Under the pieces are notes generated by a model that saw only the letters and a list, made by a program, of their open reading frames with translations, was not told the origin of the DNA and did no database searches. The position numbers were made by a program, and so were the translations under genes. From Candidatus Mailhella merdavium (lineage in GTDB: Bacteria; Desulfobacterota; Desulfovibrionia; Desulfovibrionales; Desulfovibrionaceae), in assembly GCA_019119045.1 (NCBI GenBank), contig DWXS01000050.1, forward strand, positions 54,595 to 118,594: a DNA stretch of 64,000 nt. Direction: 5' to 3'. Numbering within the stretch: position 1 is the first letter of the stretch; each line of letters opens with the position of its first letter. Positions 45,027-58,717 of this stretch are shown piece after piece.

Positions 45027-45231
45027 TTCTGCTCAACGGACGGCGGAACAGAAAAGAATAAGGATTTTCCCGCAGGCTATGTTTTAACTAAAGTATTCCG
45101 CCTCTGAAATGCTTTACGGAGTCGATCAGGGCAAAGTTTTTTAGCGATGCTGGAGCAGCCGTACTTTACTTATGACTGCAAGCTCCTGCTGTGTTGTAAG
45201 AGCTGCGGGCCAGAATATGGCGTCTTGCCGA

Positions 45232-45302
45232 CGAATATTTTCAAGCACAAAACGCTTAAACTTTTTTTGGCATATATTCTTTTTAAGCGTTGCGAATATT
45301 CG
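45232..45302. repeat. Imperfect large inverted repeat in AT-rich gap
   Basis: The 500-nt gap 44973-45474 is AT-rich and gene-poor; an 84-codon ORF inside it has no support. Within it, CGAATATT (45232-45239) pairs with AATATTCG (45295-45302) and AACGCTTAAA (45251-45260) with TTTAAGCGTT (45282-45291). It could be a regulatory palindrome or the remnant of a small mobile element. Confidence 0.5.
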
Positions 45303-45406
45303 AAACAGGGCCAATCCAATTCCGCTTTTTCTTCGTGTATGATATGGCTGCCGCGCTATGTGCATGTTTATATGATAGTATCAGCTACTATAGCGCTGTG
45401 ATAAAG

Positions 45407-45442
45407 CGTGGAGTTATCCCATAAGAATAACTCCACGTTTTA
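45407..45442. terminator. Bidirectional terminator between the UGA-gene region and adh
   Basis: An 11-bp perfect stem CGTGGAGTTAT/ATAACTCCACG with TTTTAT on the plus side and CTTTAT on the minus side; it would end the adh transcript, whose stop codon is 33 nt away. Confidence 0.75.
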
Positions 45443-45474
45443 TCAGGCTTGCCTCTTACTGAAATTGCGGAAAA

Positions 45475-46530
45475 CTATATGACGACCACGGGCTTGATCA
45501 GGTCTCTGGGCTTTTCACGCATAAGCATGAGTGCCTCTTCAATCTTTTCAAAGCCGCTAAATCTATGCGTCAGCAGCAGGGAAAGATCCAGTCTCCCGAG
45601 ACGTACAAGTTCTGCCAGCTTTTCCATACGTACTCTTCCGCCCGGCATGAGACCGCATCTGATGGTCTTATGGCTCATGCCGCAACCCCATTCGATGCGG
45701 GGGACGCCGATGCTGTCGCCACTGCCGAGGTAGTTGACGTTTCCGATGCAGCCGCCCGGCTTGAGCATGCTAATGGCCTGACTCATGGTATTGACGTCGC
45801 CGCCTGCGATAATCACGCGATCCACGCCGCGCCCGCCGGTTTTTTCCATCACCTGCTCGACGATGCTTCCGTCACGATAGTTGATGATATCTGTTGCGCC
45901 GTATTTCTTTGCCGCTTCCACACAGTTCGGACGGGAACCGACGGCAAACAGATTTGCCGCTCCGCGCAGAGCTGCTCCGGCAACGGCCATAAGACCGACG
46001 GGACCTATGCCGATGACCACTACGTCATCTCCGAACTGAACATCCGCCAGTTCCACGCCGTGGAATCCTGTGGGAACCATATCCGAAAGCATGGTGGCTT
46101 CCGCCGGGGAAACGCCTTCCGGCAGCAGGGCGAGGTTGCCGTCCGCGTCGTTGACATGGAAAAATTCGCCGAAAACGCCGTCTTTGAAGTTCGAGAATTT
46201 CCATCCGGCCAACATTCCGCCGGAGTGCATGGAATAGCCGCGCTGTGCCTCGCGAGAATTCCAGTCCGGAGTTATCGCCGGGATGATGACTTTGTCTCCG
46301 GGCTTGAAGTCCTTTACCAGAGAGCCGACTTCCACCACTTCGCCCACGCCTTCATGGCCGAGAATCATGTTGTGGCGTTCGCCGATGGCTCCTTCCCATA
46401 CGGTGTGGATATCAGAGGTACAGGGAGCAAGCGCCAGAGGCCGGACAATGGCGTCCATAGGGCCGCAGGCAGGGCGTTCCTTTTCGATCCAGCCGACATT
46501 CCCGATGCTCAACATGGCAAAACCTTTCAT
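45475..46530 (-). CDS. adh: NADP-dependent secondary (isopropanol) alcohol dehydrogenase
   Basis: 351-aa zinc MDR enzyme very similar along its length to the clostridial/thermoanaerobic isopropanol dehydrogenases: MKGFAMLSIGNVGWIEKERP, PCTSDIHTVWEGAIGERHNMILGHE (catalytic Cys and His), GMLAGWKFSNFKDGVFGEFFHVNDAD and IGIGPVGLMAVAGA with a GSRP loop that selects NADP. The structural-zinc lobe is short as in that subgroup. It reduces ketones/aldehydes or oxidises secondary alcohols. GGAGG precedes the ATG. Confidence 0.95.
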   Translation of the reverse strand: MKGFAMLSIGNVGWIEKERPACGPMDAIVRPLALAPCTSDIHTVWEGAIGERHNMILGHEGVGEVVEVGSLVKDFKPGDKVIIPAITPDWNSREAQRGYSMHSGGMLAGWKFSNFKDGVFGEFFHVNDADGNLALLPEGVSPAEATMLSDMVPTGFHGVELADVQFGDDVVVIGIGPVGLMAVAGAALRGAANLFAVGSRPNCVEAAKKYGATDIINYRDGSIVEQVMEKTGGRGVDRVIIAGGDVNTMSQAISMLKPGGCIGNVNYLGSGDSIGVPRIEWGCGMSHKTIRCGLMPGGRVRMEKLAELVRLGRLDLSLLLTHRFSGFEKIEEALMLMREKPRDLIKPVVVI

Positions 46531-46563
46531 GCAGATATCCTCCTGTCCTATGATTTTGATATG

Positions 46564-46593
46564 AGTATACGCCGGAATTTAATTCATGGTCAA
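46564..46593 (-). promoter_or_regulatory. Sigma-70-type promoter of adh
   Basis: Minus-strand TTGACC, 18-nt spacer, TATACT; 35-60 nt upstream of the adh ATG. Confidence 0.65.
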
Positions 46594-46666
46594 TATTTTT
46601 TTACAATTTTGAAAAATAAAAACTTTGGGCATAAAATCACTTTTTTTATGATGCTCTGATGGACTC

Positions 46667-46695
46667 TTGCCAAAAAAGGGATACAAAGGTACATA
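46667..46695 (+). promoter_or_regulatory. Candidate sigma-70-type promoter of gdhA
   Basis: TTGCCA, 17-nt spacer, TACATA, about 95 nt upstream of the gdhA ATG. Confidence 0.45.
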
Positions 46696-46701
46696 TCGTG
46701 A

Positions 46702-48147
<1,446 letters not shown>

Positions 48148-48311
48148 GAACGTCGACGTTGCAGACCGTCAGCGCAGGTCGGCAACGAAATATGCTGCCG
48201 GGCGAGGAATATGCACGGGGCTGGAGGAATGTCTTCCGCCTCCGTACAGACCGGTCAGGCCCCCCTTCATATATGAGGGAAAACGCGCTGAACATACGCT
48301 TTGCCCGCACG

Positions 48312-48347
48312 ACGCGGCGTTCTCTTCTTCGGGAACGCCGCGTTTTG
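48312..48347 (+). terminator. Rho-independent terminator downstream of gdhA
   Basis: An 11-bp perfect stem ACGCGGCGTTC/GAACGCCGCGT, 10-nt loop, then TTTTGTC. It lies about 165 nt after the gdhA stop; no gene lies in between. Confidence 0.75.
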
Positions 48348-48414
48348 TCTTCGTTCCTTTTCTTGCCCATATTGCGTTTGCTCCGTATTATGGAGCAGTT
48401 TGAGCGCATTCTCC

Positions 48415-48573
48415 AGAGAGTTTTGCTCCTGAAAATATCTGCGGGCAGAGCCCCGTGTTCTGGCTCGCAGCTTTTACGCCTCTGCCGGAGCCATACGCCG
48501 CACGTAAATTTCGGCTGCTCCGGCGTCGCGTCAGAGTCTCGCTTCGCTTGACTCCGGGAGCCTTTTCAAAACG
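48415..48573. repeat. Dispersed intergenic repeat, copy 1
   Basis: Begins near GAGTTTTGCTCCTGAAAA and ends near GAGCCTTTTCA. It shares ordered blocks with 63076-63306: GTTTTGCTCCTGAAAA, TCTCGC/CTCGC with GCTTT, CTCTGCC, GGCTGCT.CG.CGTCG, GAGTCTC and a final CCTTTTCA. Both copies are between genes and have no convincing ORF. Confidence 0.6.
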
Positions 48574-48609
48574 AACATACTCTATATTTTCATATATCAG
48601 GAGTCTTCC

Positions 48610-49140
48610 ATGCAACATGCCGATCTTTGTTCTCTTCTTCTGCATGCTCTGCGCTATGAACACTGGCTTCGTTTTCATTTCATGGACGATCCTGAATCCC
48701 CGGAAACGGAAGAAGGGATGGAAGCCGTTCTGCATGTGCCGGATGAGTGGCTGGAGCTGGAACGGCAGGAAGAACCGGAGCTTTTCCCCATCCTTGAAGA
48801 GTTGCAGGGCAACGTCCTGTCCATGGAAAGATCCCGTGACGCTGTGTTCCGTCATGTTGCGGGCTGTCTTGGGAAACATGCTGCGGATTCCGATTTTGAG
48901 GCGGAAATGTTCGAACTCGTGTCTGATCCTGATTTCCGGCGGGGTCTGGATCTTTTTCATGGCTGGGTGCAGGAACTGGCGGACGGCGAGGAACAGGTTG
49001 CGGCCGTTCATCCTTCAGGAATACCGCTGTTTTCCGAATGGGAAAGAGCCTTTCGAGCCTGGGCCGCCCGCCAGGCCATCGGCCGCGTGACCACCATCAC
49101 GCCTTATGCCGACAAGCCGAAGGAGGAGCGTCAGGCATGA
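48610..49140 (+). CDS. Unknown acidic helical protein paired with a methyltransferase
   Basis: 176 aa, acidic, mostly helical, without signal peptide; opens with MQHADLCSLLLHALRYEHWLRFHFMDD. CAGGAG precedes the ATG and the stop overlaps the methyltransferase start by ATGA, so the two are co-translated. No family recognised. Confidence 0.72.
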   Translation: MQHADLCSLLLHALRYEHWLRFHFMDDPESPETEEGMEAVLHVPDEWLELERQEEPELFPILEELQGNVLSMERSRDAVFRHVAGCLGKHAADSDFEAEMFELVSDPDFRRGLDLFHGWVQELADGEEQVAAVHPSGIPLFSEWERAFRAWAARQAIGRVTTITPYADKPKEERQA

Positions 49141-49733
49141 TTCCTCCTGTTTCCGAACTGATCACACTCTGCCATCTTGTCCTTTCTTCAAGCTGCAAAG
49201 AGGGGGATATTGTTCTTGATGCCACGGCAGGAAATGGTCACGATGCGCTGTTTCTTGCTTCCCTTGTCGGAAGGGAAGGGCTTGTTGTTGCTGTGGATAT
49301 ACAGGAAGAAGCGTTGCAGGCCGCAAGGATGCTCCTGCGCGAAACGGGAATGGATGGAATTGTCCGTCTGTTGCACGGGGATCATGCGGAAATGTCCGCT
49401 CTTCTGAAGCGGGAAATGCCGGCAGACAGAGAGTTGAGCGCGGCGGTCTTCAATCTCGGTTTCCTGCCCGGAAGCGATAAGAGGATACGGACTTCAGCCG
49501 CATCCACAATAACGGCTCTGAATGCGGTATGGTCGTATCTTCGGGACGGAGGACTGCTGAGTGTGCATGCCTACGTCGGTCATGAAGGAGCTGCGGAAGA
49601 GGCCGCAGCCGTGGACGCATGGATGAAGGGGCTTGACTGGAAAAAAGCCAGAGTGACCGCCTGTCGGCAGCATAACAAGCCTTCCCGCTGTGAAACGCTG
49701 TATCTCGCGCGCAAGTTGAGCCCTTCTCCATAA
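49137..49733 (+). CDS. YtqB/MraW-like class I SAM-dependent (rRNA) methyltransferase
   Basis: 198 aa. DATAGNGHDALFLASLVG is the SAM loop, VVAVDIQEEALQAA motif II, and AVFNLGFLPGSDKRI the family-specific NLGYLPGGDK-type motif of PF06962. Such proteins are annotated as rRNA methylases and are often near tRNA/rRNA genes; the substrate here is unknown. The start at 49137 overlaps the preceding stop (ATGA) with GGAGGAG upstream. Confidence 0.84.
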   Translation: MIPPVSELITLCHLVLSSSCKEGDIVLDATAGNGHDALFLASLVGREGLVVAVDIQEEALQAARMLLRETGMDGIVRLLHGDHAEMSALLKREMPADRELSAAVFNLGFLPGSDKRIRTSAASTITALNAVWSYLRDGGLLSVHAYVGHEGAAEEAAAVDAWMKGLDWKKARVTACRQHNKPSRCETLYLARKLSPSP

Positions 49734-49745
49734 TGAGGAGAAGGG
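49721..49745 (+). terminator. Hairpin spanning the methyltransferase stop codon
   Basis: A 9-bp perfect stem CCCTTCTCC/GGAGAAGGG that encloses the TAA. No U-tract. Confidence 0.4.
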
Positions 49746-49924
49746 ATATTCTCTGAATGGTATTCGTTAACGTTTTCGGCTTTGTTCTTACTTGATAAGA
49801 CGGCTGCGCCGATAAGGCATATGCGGCATATATGCCGGTACATGACAGACCGGATCCTGCGCTCAGACATAGGGTGAACACGTTGTTGCTTCTTCCGAAC
49901 GGCTCTGGATCGAAAGGCATATAT

Positions 49925-49950
49925 GCCCCGATAAGGGCTCTTTTTTTTCT
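49925..49950 (+). terminator. Short hairpin with eight-T tail
   Basis: GCCC-CGATAA-GGGC then TC and eight T, about 190 nt after the methyltransferase stop. The stem is short but the tail is strong. The rest of the 535-nt gap before gyrB holds the gyrB promoter and leader, with several GGCATAT-type short repeats of unknown meaning. Confidence 0.4.
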
Positions 49951-50021
49951 GGACGTACCCCGTATCGGAAAGAGCATTAAATGTCTCAAAAGGGCTTCTA
50001 GCAAGCTCAAAAAAAGTGTGT

Positions 50022-50050
50022 TTGTCATTTTCGTGAATCCGGGCTATACT
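50022..50050 (+). promoter_or_regulatory. Sigma-70-type promoter of gyrB
   Basis: TTGTCA, 17-nt spacer, TATACT; about 220 nt upstream of the gyrB ATG, leaving a long untranslated leader. Confidence 0.7.
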
Positions 50051-50212
50051 CCGCGTGTTTTATGACATTTGCGCAAATTTGGCGTAACCTGTTCTGTTTC
50101 CGGGATTTTCCTCTGGTGGAAAAATGTTCTGCCTCTTCCCCGGCAGAATCGACAGGACATAAAGGATCGGAAGCCTTTCGGCAGGAGATTCTTTACGGCT
50201 GTTCAGCCATGA

Positions 50213-52681
<2,469 letters not shown>

Positions 52682-52755
52682 TCCGCATCTCAAAGGCATA
52701 CGTCCCTTTCCCTCTTCTCCGACCCGGACGCCGGGAACCGTAAAGGAACAACACA

Positions 52756-55272
52756 GTGGAAGAACTGGAACAATATACTCCCATAGATATTGAAAAGGAT
52801 TTACGTCAGTCCTATCTGGCCTATTCGCTCAGCGTCATCATCGGGCGCGCCATTCCGGACGCGCGCGACGGGCTTAAGCCCGTGCATCGCCGCATCCTGT
52901 ATGCCCAGTCGCAGATGGCGAATACCTATACCCGTCCGCACAAGAAATGTGCGCGCGTCGTCGGTGATGTCATCGGTAAGTATCATCCGCACGGCGACAT
53001 TGCGGTGTATGATGCTCTTGTGCGTATGGCGCAGGATTTTTCCATGCGCGATCCGCTGGAAGACGGTCAGGGAAACTTCGGCTCCATTGAAGGAGACAGT
53101 GCGGCGGCCATGCGTTACACGGAAGTGCGCATGTCCCGGCTTGCCTCCGAATTTCTGAATGATATCGACAAAAAAACCGTGGACTTCCGCCCGAATTACG
53201 ACGGTTCGGAGCAGGAGCCGGTGGTTCTGCCCACCAAGGTGCCCAATCTGCTGCTCAACGGCTCGTCGGGCATCGCCGTGGGTATGGCCACCAATATTCC
53301 GCCGCACAATCTCGGGGAGCTGTGCGACGCGCTCGTCCGGCTCATCGACGAGCCGGAATGCACGGTGGAGGATCTCATCGATCTGGTGCATGGCCCGGAC
53401 TTTCCCACTGCCGGTTTTGTCTATGCCGGGCAGGGACTGTTGGACGCCTACCGTACCGGGCGCGGCATTGTGAAGATGCGCGGCCGCGTGGAGGTGGAAG
53501 AACGCAAAAAAGGGCAGCAGTCCGTGGTGATCAGAGAGATACCCTACGGCGTGAACCTGGCCGTGCTGGTGACCAAAATCGCAGAGCTTGTCAACGATCA
53601 TAAAATCGACGGCGTATCTGATCTGCGCAACGAATCCAACCGCAACGGTATCCGCGTAGTGCTGGATCTCAAACGCGGAACCATTCCGGATGTAGTCGTC
53701 AATTCCCTGTATAAGTACACGCCTCTGGAAAGTTCTTACGGCATCAACATGCTGGCCGTGGTGGACAATAAACCTCAGCTGCTGAATCTGAAAAGCGCGC
53801 TGACCTGTTTTCTGGAGCATCGGCGCGAGGTGGTCATCCGCCGTACGCGCTTCGATCTCGACAAGGCCAAGCTGCGCGCGCATATAGTGGAAGGCCTGCT
53901 CAAGGCTCTGGATGTTATTGATGACATTGTGGCGCTGATCAAGGCTTCTCCCACGCCTCTGGATGCCCGCAACGGCCTGATGGAACGTTTCGGCTTTTCG
54001 GATATACAGGCTCAGAGCATTCTGGATATGCGTCTGCAACGCCTTACCGGTCTGGAACGCGATAAGTTGCAGGACGAATTTGCCGAGCTTCAGCGTCTTA
54101 TTGCCTACTATACGTCCATTCTTGAGGATCCCTCCGTGCTGCGCGGCGTGCTGCGCGACGAAACCAACGAAATCAAGGCAACCTATGCTTCACCCCGACG
54201 CACGGAAGTTCTCATGGACGAGCTGGGGGGCATAGATATCGAGGATCTTATTCCCGATGAGGATGTAGTCATTACCCTGTCGCGGCGCGGCTATATCAAG
54301 CGTACCACGCTTGCCAATTACCAGCAGCAGAAGCGCGGCGGCAAGGGCATTGCAGGTCTGCACACGGCGGATGACGATTTTGTCCAGGATTTTCTGACGA
54401 CGACGAATCATCAGTATCTGCTGCTGTTCACCAACAAGGGACGTATGCATCAGCTCAAGGTGCATCAGGTTCCGGAAGGCAGTCGCACGGCAAAAGGCGT
54501 GCATATCGCCAATCTTCTGCCTCTGGAAAAGGATGAATGGGTAGCCAATGTACTGACGGTGCGTGAATTTGCGGAAGATCGCTATTTCCTGTTCACTACC
54601 AAGCGCGGCATGGTGAAGCGTTCAAGCGCGTCACTGTATGCCCGTTGTCGCAGGAGCGGGCTTATTGCGCTTGGAATGCGCGAGGATGACGAACTGATTG
54701 CCGTTCGGGAAATAGGCGAGGACGATCACATCGTGCTGGCCACGGCCAACGGTATGGCCATACGCTTTTCCGCTACGGATGTGCGTCCCATGGGACGCAG
54801 TGCGGCAGGCGTCAAGGGTGTGGGCCTGCGCCGCGGGGATACCGTAGTGGCCAGCCTGACACTGCGTCCGGAGGATCAGTCCACGGAGATCATGGCGGTT
54901 TCCGCTTTCGGCTACGGCAAACGCACCCGTGTGGATCTGTACCGGCTTCAGAGCCGGGGCGGCATCGGACTCATCAACTTCAAAGTCTCGTCCAAAACAG
55001 GGGACGTTATCGGAGCCATGCCCGTTACGGATTCCGACTCCCTTATTCTGCTGACGTCTACCAACAAGATCATTCGCTTGAGTGTGGACGAAGTAAGATC
55101 TGTGGGGCGTGCCACCATGGGCGTGCGTCTGGTACGGCTTGACGACGGCGCCTGTGTGGTCGGATTCGATACCGTTGCCGACAATTCCGGCATGGATGCG
55201 GATGAAAAGGATGAAAATGCCCCCGCGGTGACGCCGACGCAGGAAGACTCCGGAGCGGACGTGCAGTCATGA
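52756..55272 (+). CDS. gyrA: DNA gyrase subunit A
   Basis: 838 aa. GTG start with AAGGA upstream. The active tyrosine is in AAAMRYTE (residue 121); the C-terminal domain contains the GyrA box QQKRGGKG, which separates it from ParC. In the quinolone-determining region, HGDIAVYD has isoleucine at residue 82 where E. coli has Ser83. The acidic tail ends at the overlap with the following lipoprotein gene (ATGA). Confidence 0.97.
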   Translation: MEELEQYTPIDIEKDLRQSYLAYSLSVIIGRAIPDARDGLKPVHRRILYAQSQMANTYTRPHKKCARVVGDVIGKYHPHGDIAVYDALVRMAQDFSMRDPLEDGQGNFGSIEGDSAAAMRYTEVRMSRLASEFLNDIDKKTVDFRPNYDGSEQEPVVLPTKVPNLLLNGSSGIAVGMATNIPPHNLGELCDALVRLIDEPECTVEDLIDLVHGPDFPTAGFVYAGQGLLDAYRTGRGIVKMRGRVEVEERKKGQQSVVIREIPYGVNLAVLVTKIAELVNDHKIDGVSDLRNESNRNGIRVVLDLKRGTIPDVVVNSLYKYTPLESSYGINMLAVVDNKPQLLNLKSALTCFLEHRREVVIRRTRFDLDKAKLRAHIVEGLLKALDVIDDIVALIKASPTPLDARNGLMERFGFSDIQAQSILDMRLQRLTGLERDKLQDEFAELQRLIAYYTSILEDPSVLRGVLRDETNEIKATYASPRRTEVLMDELGGIDIEDLIPDEDVVITLSRRGYIKRTTLANYQQQKRGGKGIAGLHTADDDFVQDFLTTTNHQYLLLFTNKGRMHQLKVHQVPEGSRTAKGVHIANLLPLEKDEWVANVLTVREFAEDRYFLFTTKRGMVKRSSASLYARCRRSGLIALGMREDDELIAVREIGEDDHIVLATANGMAIRFSATDVRPMGRSAAGVKGVGLRRGDTVVASLTLRPEDQSTEIMAVSAFGYGKRTRVDLYRLQSRGGIGLINFKVSSKTGDVIGAMPVTDSDSLILLTSTNKIIRLSVDEVRSVGRATMGVRLVRLDDGACVVGFDTVADNSGMDADEKDENAPAVTPTQEDSGADVQS

Positions 55273-56138
55273 GCGACAACGCCGTTCTGCGCGCTCTGTT
55301 TCGCCTGTTGACCGTGCCTCTTTTTCTGTGCTGTCTTGCGGGCTGCGAGCCCTATCCGACAGACGATCTTGAGGCAGCCGGAGAGGCTGCGGCCGAGCTG
55401 GACTGGGCGCAGAGCGCCCGTCTGCTTCAGCGTTATCTGCGCGATGAAATGGACGAAACAAAACGCTGGGAGGCATGGAAACTGCTGGCTCAGTCTCATG
55501 AACGCATGGGAGAACGTCAGTGGCTGGTGGAAACACTGGAAAGCATGCTTCATGAGTATGAAAAAGATCCGGAGCGTCTCAAGTGGATACTGCGGGAACT
55601 GGGCACGGCGTATGAGTCTGTCCGGGCGTGGGACAGGGCTTCCGATACCTGGCTTCAGCTTTTGGATGTTGCGGAACTTTCCGACAGCGATGCGGCACGC
55701 CTGTATGAACATATGGGAATGTATTACCAGCGCGAACGCAAGTTCGATCTGGCTGAAGACATGTTTTCCATGGCTCTGGAATATGCGGAGGATACATACT
55801 TCAGCGCACTGTGTCGGTATCAGATAGCCTATACCTATTATCTGGAAGACAGATTTGATGAGGCTCTGGCTCTGATTGAAGAGATACTTGCTCTGCCGGA
55901 ATATTCGGAACGCTTGAAAAAGGGCAGAAGAGACGGTTCTCTTTCACGGGAAGATGAACTGCTCGGTCGGGCTCTGCTGCTCAAGGGGGATATGCTGGAA
56001 ACCAGGGAAAAAAAGGATGAAGCTCTGGCCTGCTTCAGACAGGCGGAAAACTGGTATCCCAATCCCGAAGTCACGCGCAAGCGCGAGGAGCTGTTGAGGG
56101 ACAGGGAAAAGGTTACGCCCGTGATTCAGGGCAAATGA
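55269..56138 (+). CDS. TPR-like outer-membrane lipoprotein co-transcribed with gyrA
   Basis: 289 aa with lipobox LAGC and an all-helical mature part of repeated ~35-residue helix pairs (e.g. DSDAARLYEHMGMYYQRERKFDLAEDMF, YFSALCRYQIAYTYYLEDRFDEAL) typical of tetratricopeptide repeats. Probably a scaffold in cell-envelope assembly. The start overlaps gyrA by ATGA. Confidence 0.85.
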   Translation: MSDNAVLRALFRLLTVPLFLCCLAGCEPYPTDDLEAAGEAAAELDWAQSARLLQRYLRDEMDETKRWEAWKLLAQSHERMGERQWLVETLESMLHEYEKDPERLKWILRELGTAYESVRAWDRASDTWLQLLDVAELSDSDAARLYEHMGMYYQRERKFDLAEDMFSMALEYAEDTYFSALCRYQIAYTYYLEDRFDEALALIEEILALPEYSERLKKGRRDGSLSREDELLGRALLLKGDMLETREKKDEALACFRQAENWYPNPEVTRKREELLRDREKVTPVIQGK

Positions 56139-56157
56139 CATATGGAGTGCGGAAAAC

Positions 56158-56490
56158 ATGAAACTTGGCATCATCAGATGTATGCAGACGGAAGATTATT
56201 GCCCCGGAACGACGGATTTTGCCTTCATCAGGGCGAAAAAAGGCGTTTTTGCAGATGTTGAGGGAGATATTGAGATTATCGGTTTTACCAACTGCGGCGG
56301 CTGCCCGGGCAAGAAAGTGGCGATGCGGGCGCGCGATCTGGTCAAGCGCGGCGTCGATACCATTGCCTTCGCTTCCTGTATCCGAAAGGGAACGCCTGTC
56401 GGTTATCCCTGTCCTTTTGCGGAAAAGCTGGAAGAACTTGTCCGCAAGGAAGCGGGAGAAGCTGTGACCTTTTTCGATCATACGCACTGA
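56158..56490 (+). CDS. CGGC-domain protein (putative metal-binding)
   Basis: 110 aa of PF08821 type: IIRCMQTEDYCPGTTDF, NCGGCPGKK and FASCIRKGTPVGYPCPF give the conserved cysteines, presumed to bind metal. Common in strict anaerobes; biochemical role unknown. 19 nt after the lipoprotein gene and followed by a terminator, so it ends the gyrBA operon. Confidence 0.88.
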   Translation: MKLGIIRCMQTEDYCPGTTDFAFIRAKKGVFADVEGDIEIIGFTNCGGCPGKKVAMRARDLVKRGVDTIAFASCIRKGTPVGYPCPFAEKLEELVRKEAGEAVTFFDHTH

Positions 56491-56500
56491 TTGTCTTCAG

Positions 56501-56540
56501 AACGCGGCCTTCCGACAGAGAAGGGAAGGCCGCGTTTCTC
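56501..56540 (+). terminator. Rho-independent terminator of the gyrBA operon
   Basis: A 13-bp stem AACGCGGCCTTCC and its complement with a 10-nt loop, then TTTCTCC. Also lies between the converging CGGC and sfsA genes. Confidence 0.8.
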
Positions 56541-56564
56541 CGGAAACTGAACGCCGTTTCTTTT

Positions 56565-57314
56565 TTACTGAAAATTTTTTCTGCCCTCATATGGCAGTAT
56601 TCCGTCATAATATATTCCCTCTTCCGTCACTTTTGCCCTGACGACATAGACTTCCACACCTCGTTTAACTGCATTGAGGAAGGCCTCCGCATAGGCGGGG
56701 TCAATATAGTCTGCCGGCGCGAAACATCGTCCGTCCGGCCTCTGCGTCAGATAGAACATGGCGGCCCGACAACCTTCCTCTACCAGCCGGATCAGGGTTC
56801 CGAGATGCTTTGCTCCCCGCGAGCTGACGGCATCGGGAAAGGCCGCGACACCGTCTTCAACAAGAGTGACGTTTTTGCACTCCACCCAGAGAGGGGGAAG
56901 CGAAGTATCTTTTCCGGTAAAAAGTCCGTCCAGACGACTTTCCCCGCACACGGCTTCGCGCTTCAGCGCGTCATAGCCCCTCGTCCAGGGCAGAAGTCCC
57001 GTGTTAAAGGCGGCTTCCAGAAAGCGGTTGGGTACGGAGGTATTGACTCCGACCCAGAAGAAATTTCCCCATGCGTTTTCTGCCTGTCCTAGAGCTTCTA
57101 CCGTCCATGCCAGTTTACGTCCGGGATTTGCGGCCGGAGAAAGCAGCACCGGGGAGCCTGGGCGCAGCAGCCCCAGCATGGAGCCCGTATTATTGGTATG
57201 GGCAGTCACGGTCACACCGTCCAGCTCTGCCAGAACGAAGAATCTTTTTTCCCGGCGGAGAAGGCGGGCGACACGACAGCCCGGAGGATAGGGAAGAAGA
57301 GCGGATACCGTCAA
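56565..57314 (-). CDS. sfsA: SfsA family DNA/RNA nuclease-like protein
   Basis: About 249 aa. N-terminal OB-like start and a PD-(D/E)xK-like core (RLDGLF..., WVECKNVTLVEDGVAAFPDAVSSRGAKHL). In E. coli the protein was named for sugar-fermentation stimulation and later linked to nucleic acid binding and cleavage. TTG 57314 was selected as start because AAGGAG precedes it by 6 nt; the ORF runs 18 codons further upstream without a ribosome site. Confidence 0.9.
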   Translation of the reverse strand: MTVSALLPYPPGCRVARLLRREKRFFVLAELDGVTVTAHTNNTGSMLGLLRPGSPVLLSPAANPGRKLAWTVEALGQAENAWGNFFWVGVNTSVPNRFLEAAFNTGLLPWTRGYDALKREAVCGESRLDGLFTGKDTSLPPLWVECKNVTLVEDGVAAFPDAVSSRGAKHLGTLIRLVEEGCRAAMFYLTQRPDGRCFAPADYIDPAYAEAFLNAVKRGVEVYVVRAKVTEEGIYYDGILPYEGRKNFQ

Positions 57315-57532
57315 TTTACACTCCTTTTGGAAACTGCTACCGTCGGAACTGTGGCCGGTGCGGCGCAAGCATGGGACAATCTGAAAAAGGAAACAAGTCC
57401 TGTGTGCTTTTCGCTTGTGTCCGCAGATGTCACAAGGCGACTTTGTGGTATGATCTCAGGCTCGGGAATCCTTGCCGGATAAGAATGGACAGGCGTTCGA
57501 CAGAAAACGTTTATAAATAAAATGAGGATGTT

Positions 57533-58705
57533 ATGAAATTTTCACAGCGCATGAATCTGTTCAAGCCCTCCGCAACACTGGCTCTGAACGACAGAGTTCT
57601 GGAGTTGCGTTCCAGCGGAGTGGAAATTGCAAATCTCGTGGTCGGCGACCCGGATTTCAATACGCCGGAGTTCATTAAGAACGCCGCGAAAAAGGCGCTG
57701 GACGAGAATTTTACGCATTATACGCCTGTTCCGGGCAGTAAGGAACTGCGCGAGGCCCTGACAGCCTATCTTTTCCGTGAGTATGGGGTGAAAGCCGGAA
57801 CGGAGAACGTCGCCGTCAGCACGGGAGGCAAACAGGCTCTGTTCAATGTATTGATGAGCATTGTCGATGCAGGAGATGAAGTCATCATTCCCGTTCCTTA
57901 CTGGACGAGTTACCCCGATATGGTTGCGCTGGCCGGGGCCGTTCCGGTTTTTGCTCCTTCGCCCGCATCACGGGGATTCCGTATCACTCCGGAAGATCTT
58001 GAAAAGGCAAGAACCTCCAGAACACGCGCTCTGATTCTCAACTCTCCTTCCAATCCCACCGGCGTAACCTATGACTCCGATGAAATGACGGCCCTTCTTG
58101 ACTGGGCAAAGCGTCACGAAGTATTCGTCATCGCTGATGAAGTGTACGATCAGCTGGTATATCCTCCGGCTGTCCGGGCCAGTGCCTGCACCTGGTGGAA
58201 AGAAAATCAGGAACATGTGGCGATTGTCAATGCGCTTTCCAAGAGTTTTGCCATGACCGGATGGCGTATGGGGTACACGCTGGGACATGCGGATCTGATC
58301 CGGCAATGCATGAAGGTTCAGAGTCAGGTGACTTCCAACCCCTGCTCCATTACTCAGGCTGCCGCCAGCGCGGCTCTGAAGGGGGATTTCAGCGAGATGG
58401 CCGCCATGCGCGAGGCCTTCATGCGCCGCAGAGATATGGCCTGGGCGGAGATTTCTTCCTGGGACGGCGTGGTGTGTCCCCGTCCGGAAGGGGCTTTCTA
58501 TCTCTTCCCGGATGTAAGCGCTCTGTATAATGAAAAAATGCCCGATGACGCCGCATTCTGCCGTTATATGCTGGATGAAGCCCGGGTTGCTCTGACTCCG
58601 GGTTCCGCCTTCGGCGATCCGCGCTGCGTGCGTTTTTCCTATTCTGTGGCGGACGACGTACTCGAATCCGCCCTTCACCGTGTGAAAAAGGCTCTGTACG
58701 CCTGA
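57533..58705 (+). CDS. Class I PLP aminotransferase (aspartate aminotransferase-like)
   Basis: 390 aa, fold-type I. VGDPDFNTP, the PLP-contacting NSPSNPTGVTY, ADEVYDQLVY and the Schiff-base lysine in SKSFAMTGWRMGY show subgroup Ib aspartate/aromatic transaminase architecture. Substrate is likely aspartate/2-oxoglutarate, though prephenate or aromatic specificity is possible. 12 nt before pgi. Confidence 0.9.
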   Translation: MKFSQRMNLFKPSATLALNDRVLELRSSGVEIANLVVGDPDFNTPEFIKNAAKKALDENFTHYTPVPGSKELREALTAYLFREYGVKAGTENVAVSTGGKQALFNVLMSIVDAGDEVIIPVPYWTSYPDMVALAGAVPVFAPSPASRGFRITPEDLEKARTSRTRALILNSPSNPTGVTYDSDEMTALLDWAKRHEVFVIADEVYDQLVYPPAVRASACTWWKENQEHVAIVNALSKSFAMTGWRMGYTLGHADLIRQCMKVQSQVTSNPCSITQAAASAALKGDFSEMAAMREAFMRRRDMAWAEISSWDGVVCPRPEGAFYLFPDVSALYNEKMPDDAAFCRYMLDEARVALTPGSAFGDPRCVRFSYSVADDVLESALHRVKKALYA

Positions 58706-58717
58706 TGGAGAATATTC

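Noticed and set aside
45147..45401. 84-codon AT-rich ORF between the UGA gene and adh
   Set aside because: Overlaps the nested inverted repeat and has no start signal or family resemblance.
52801..54039. 412-codon minus-strand ORF
   Set aside because: Antisense to gyrA.
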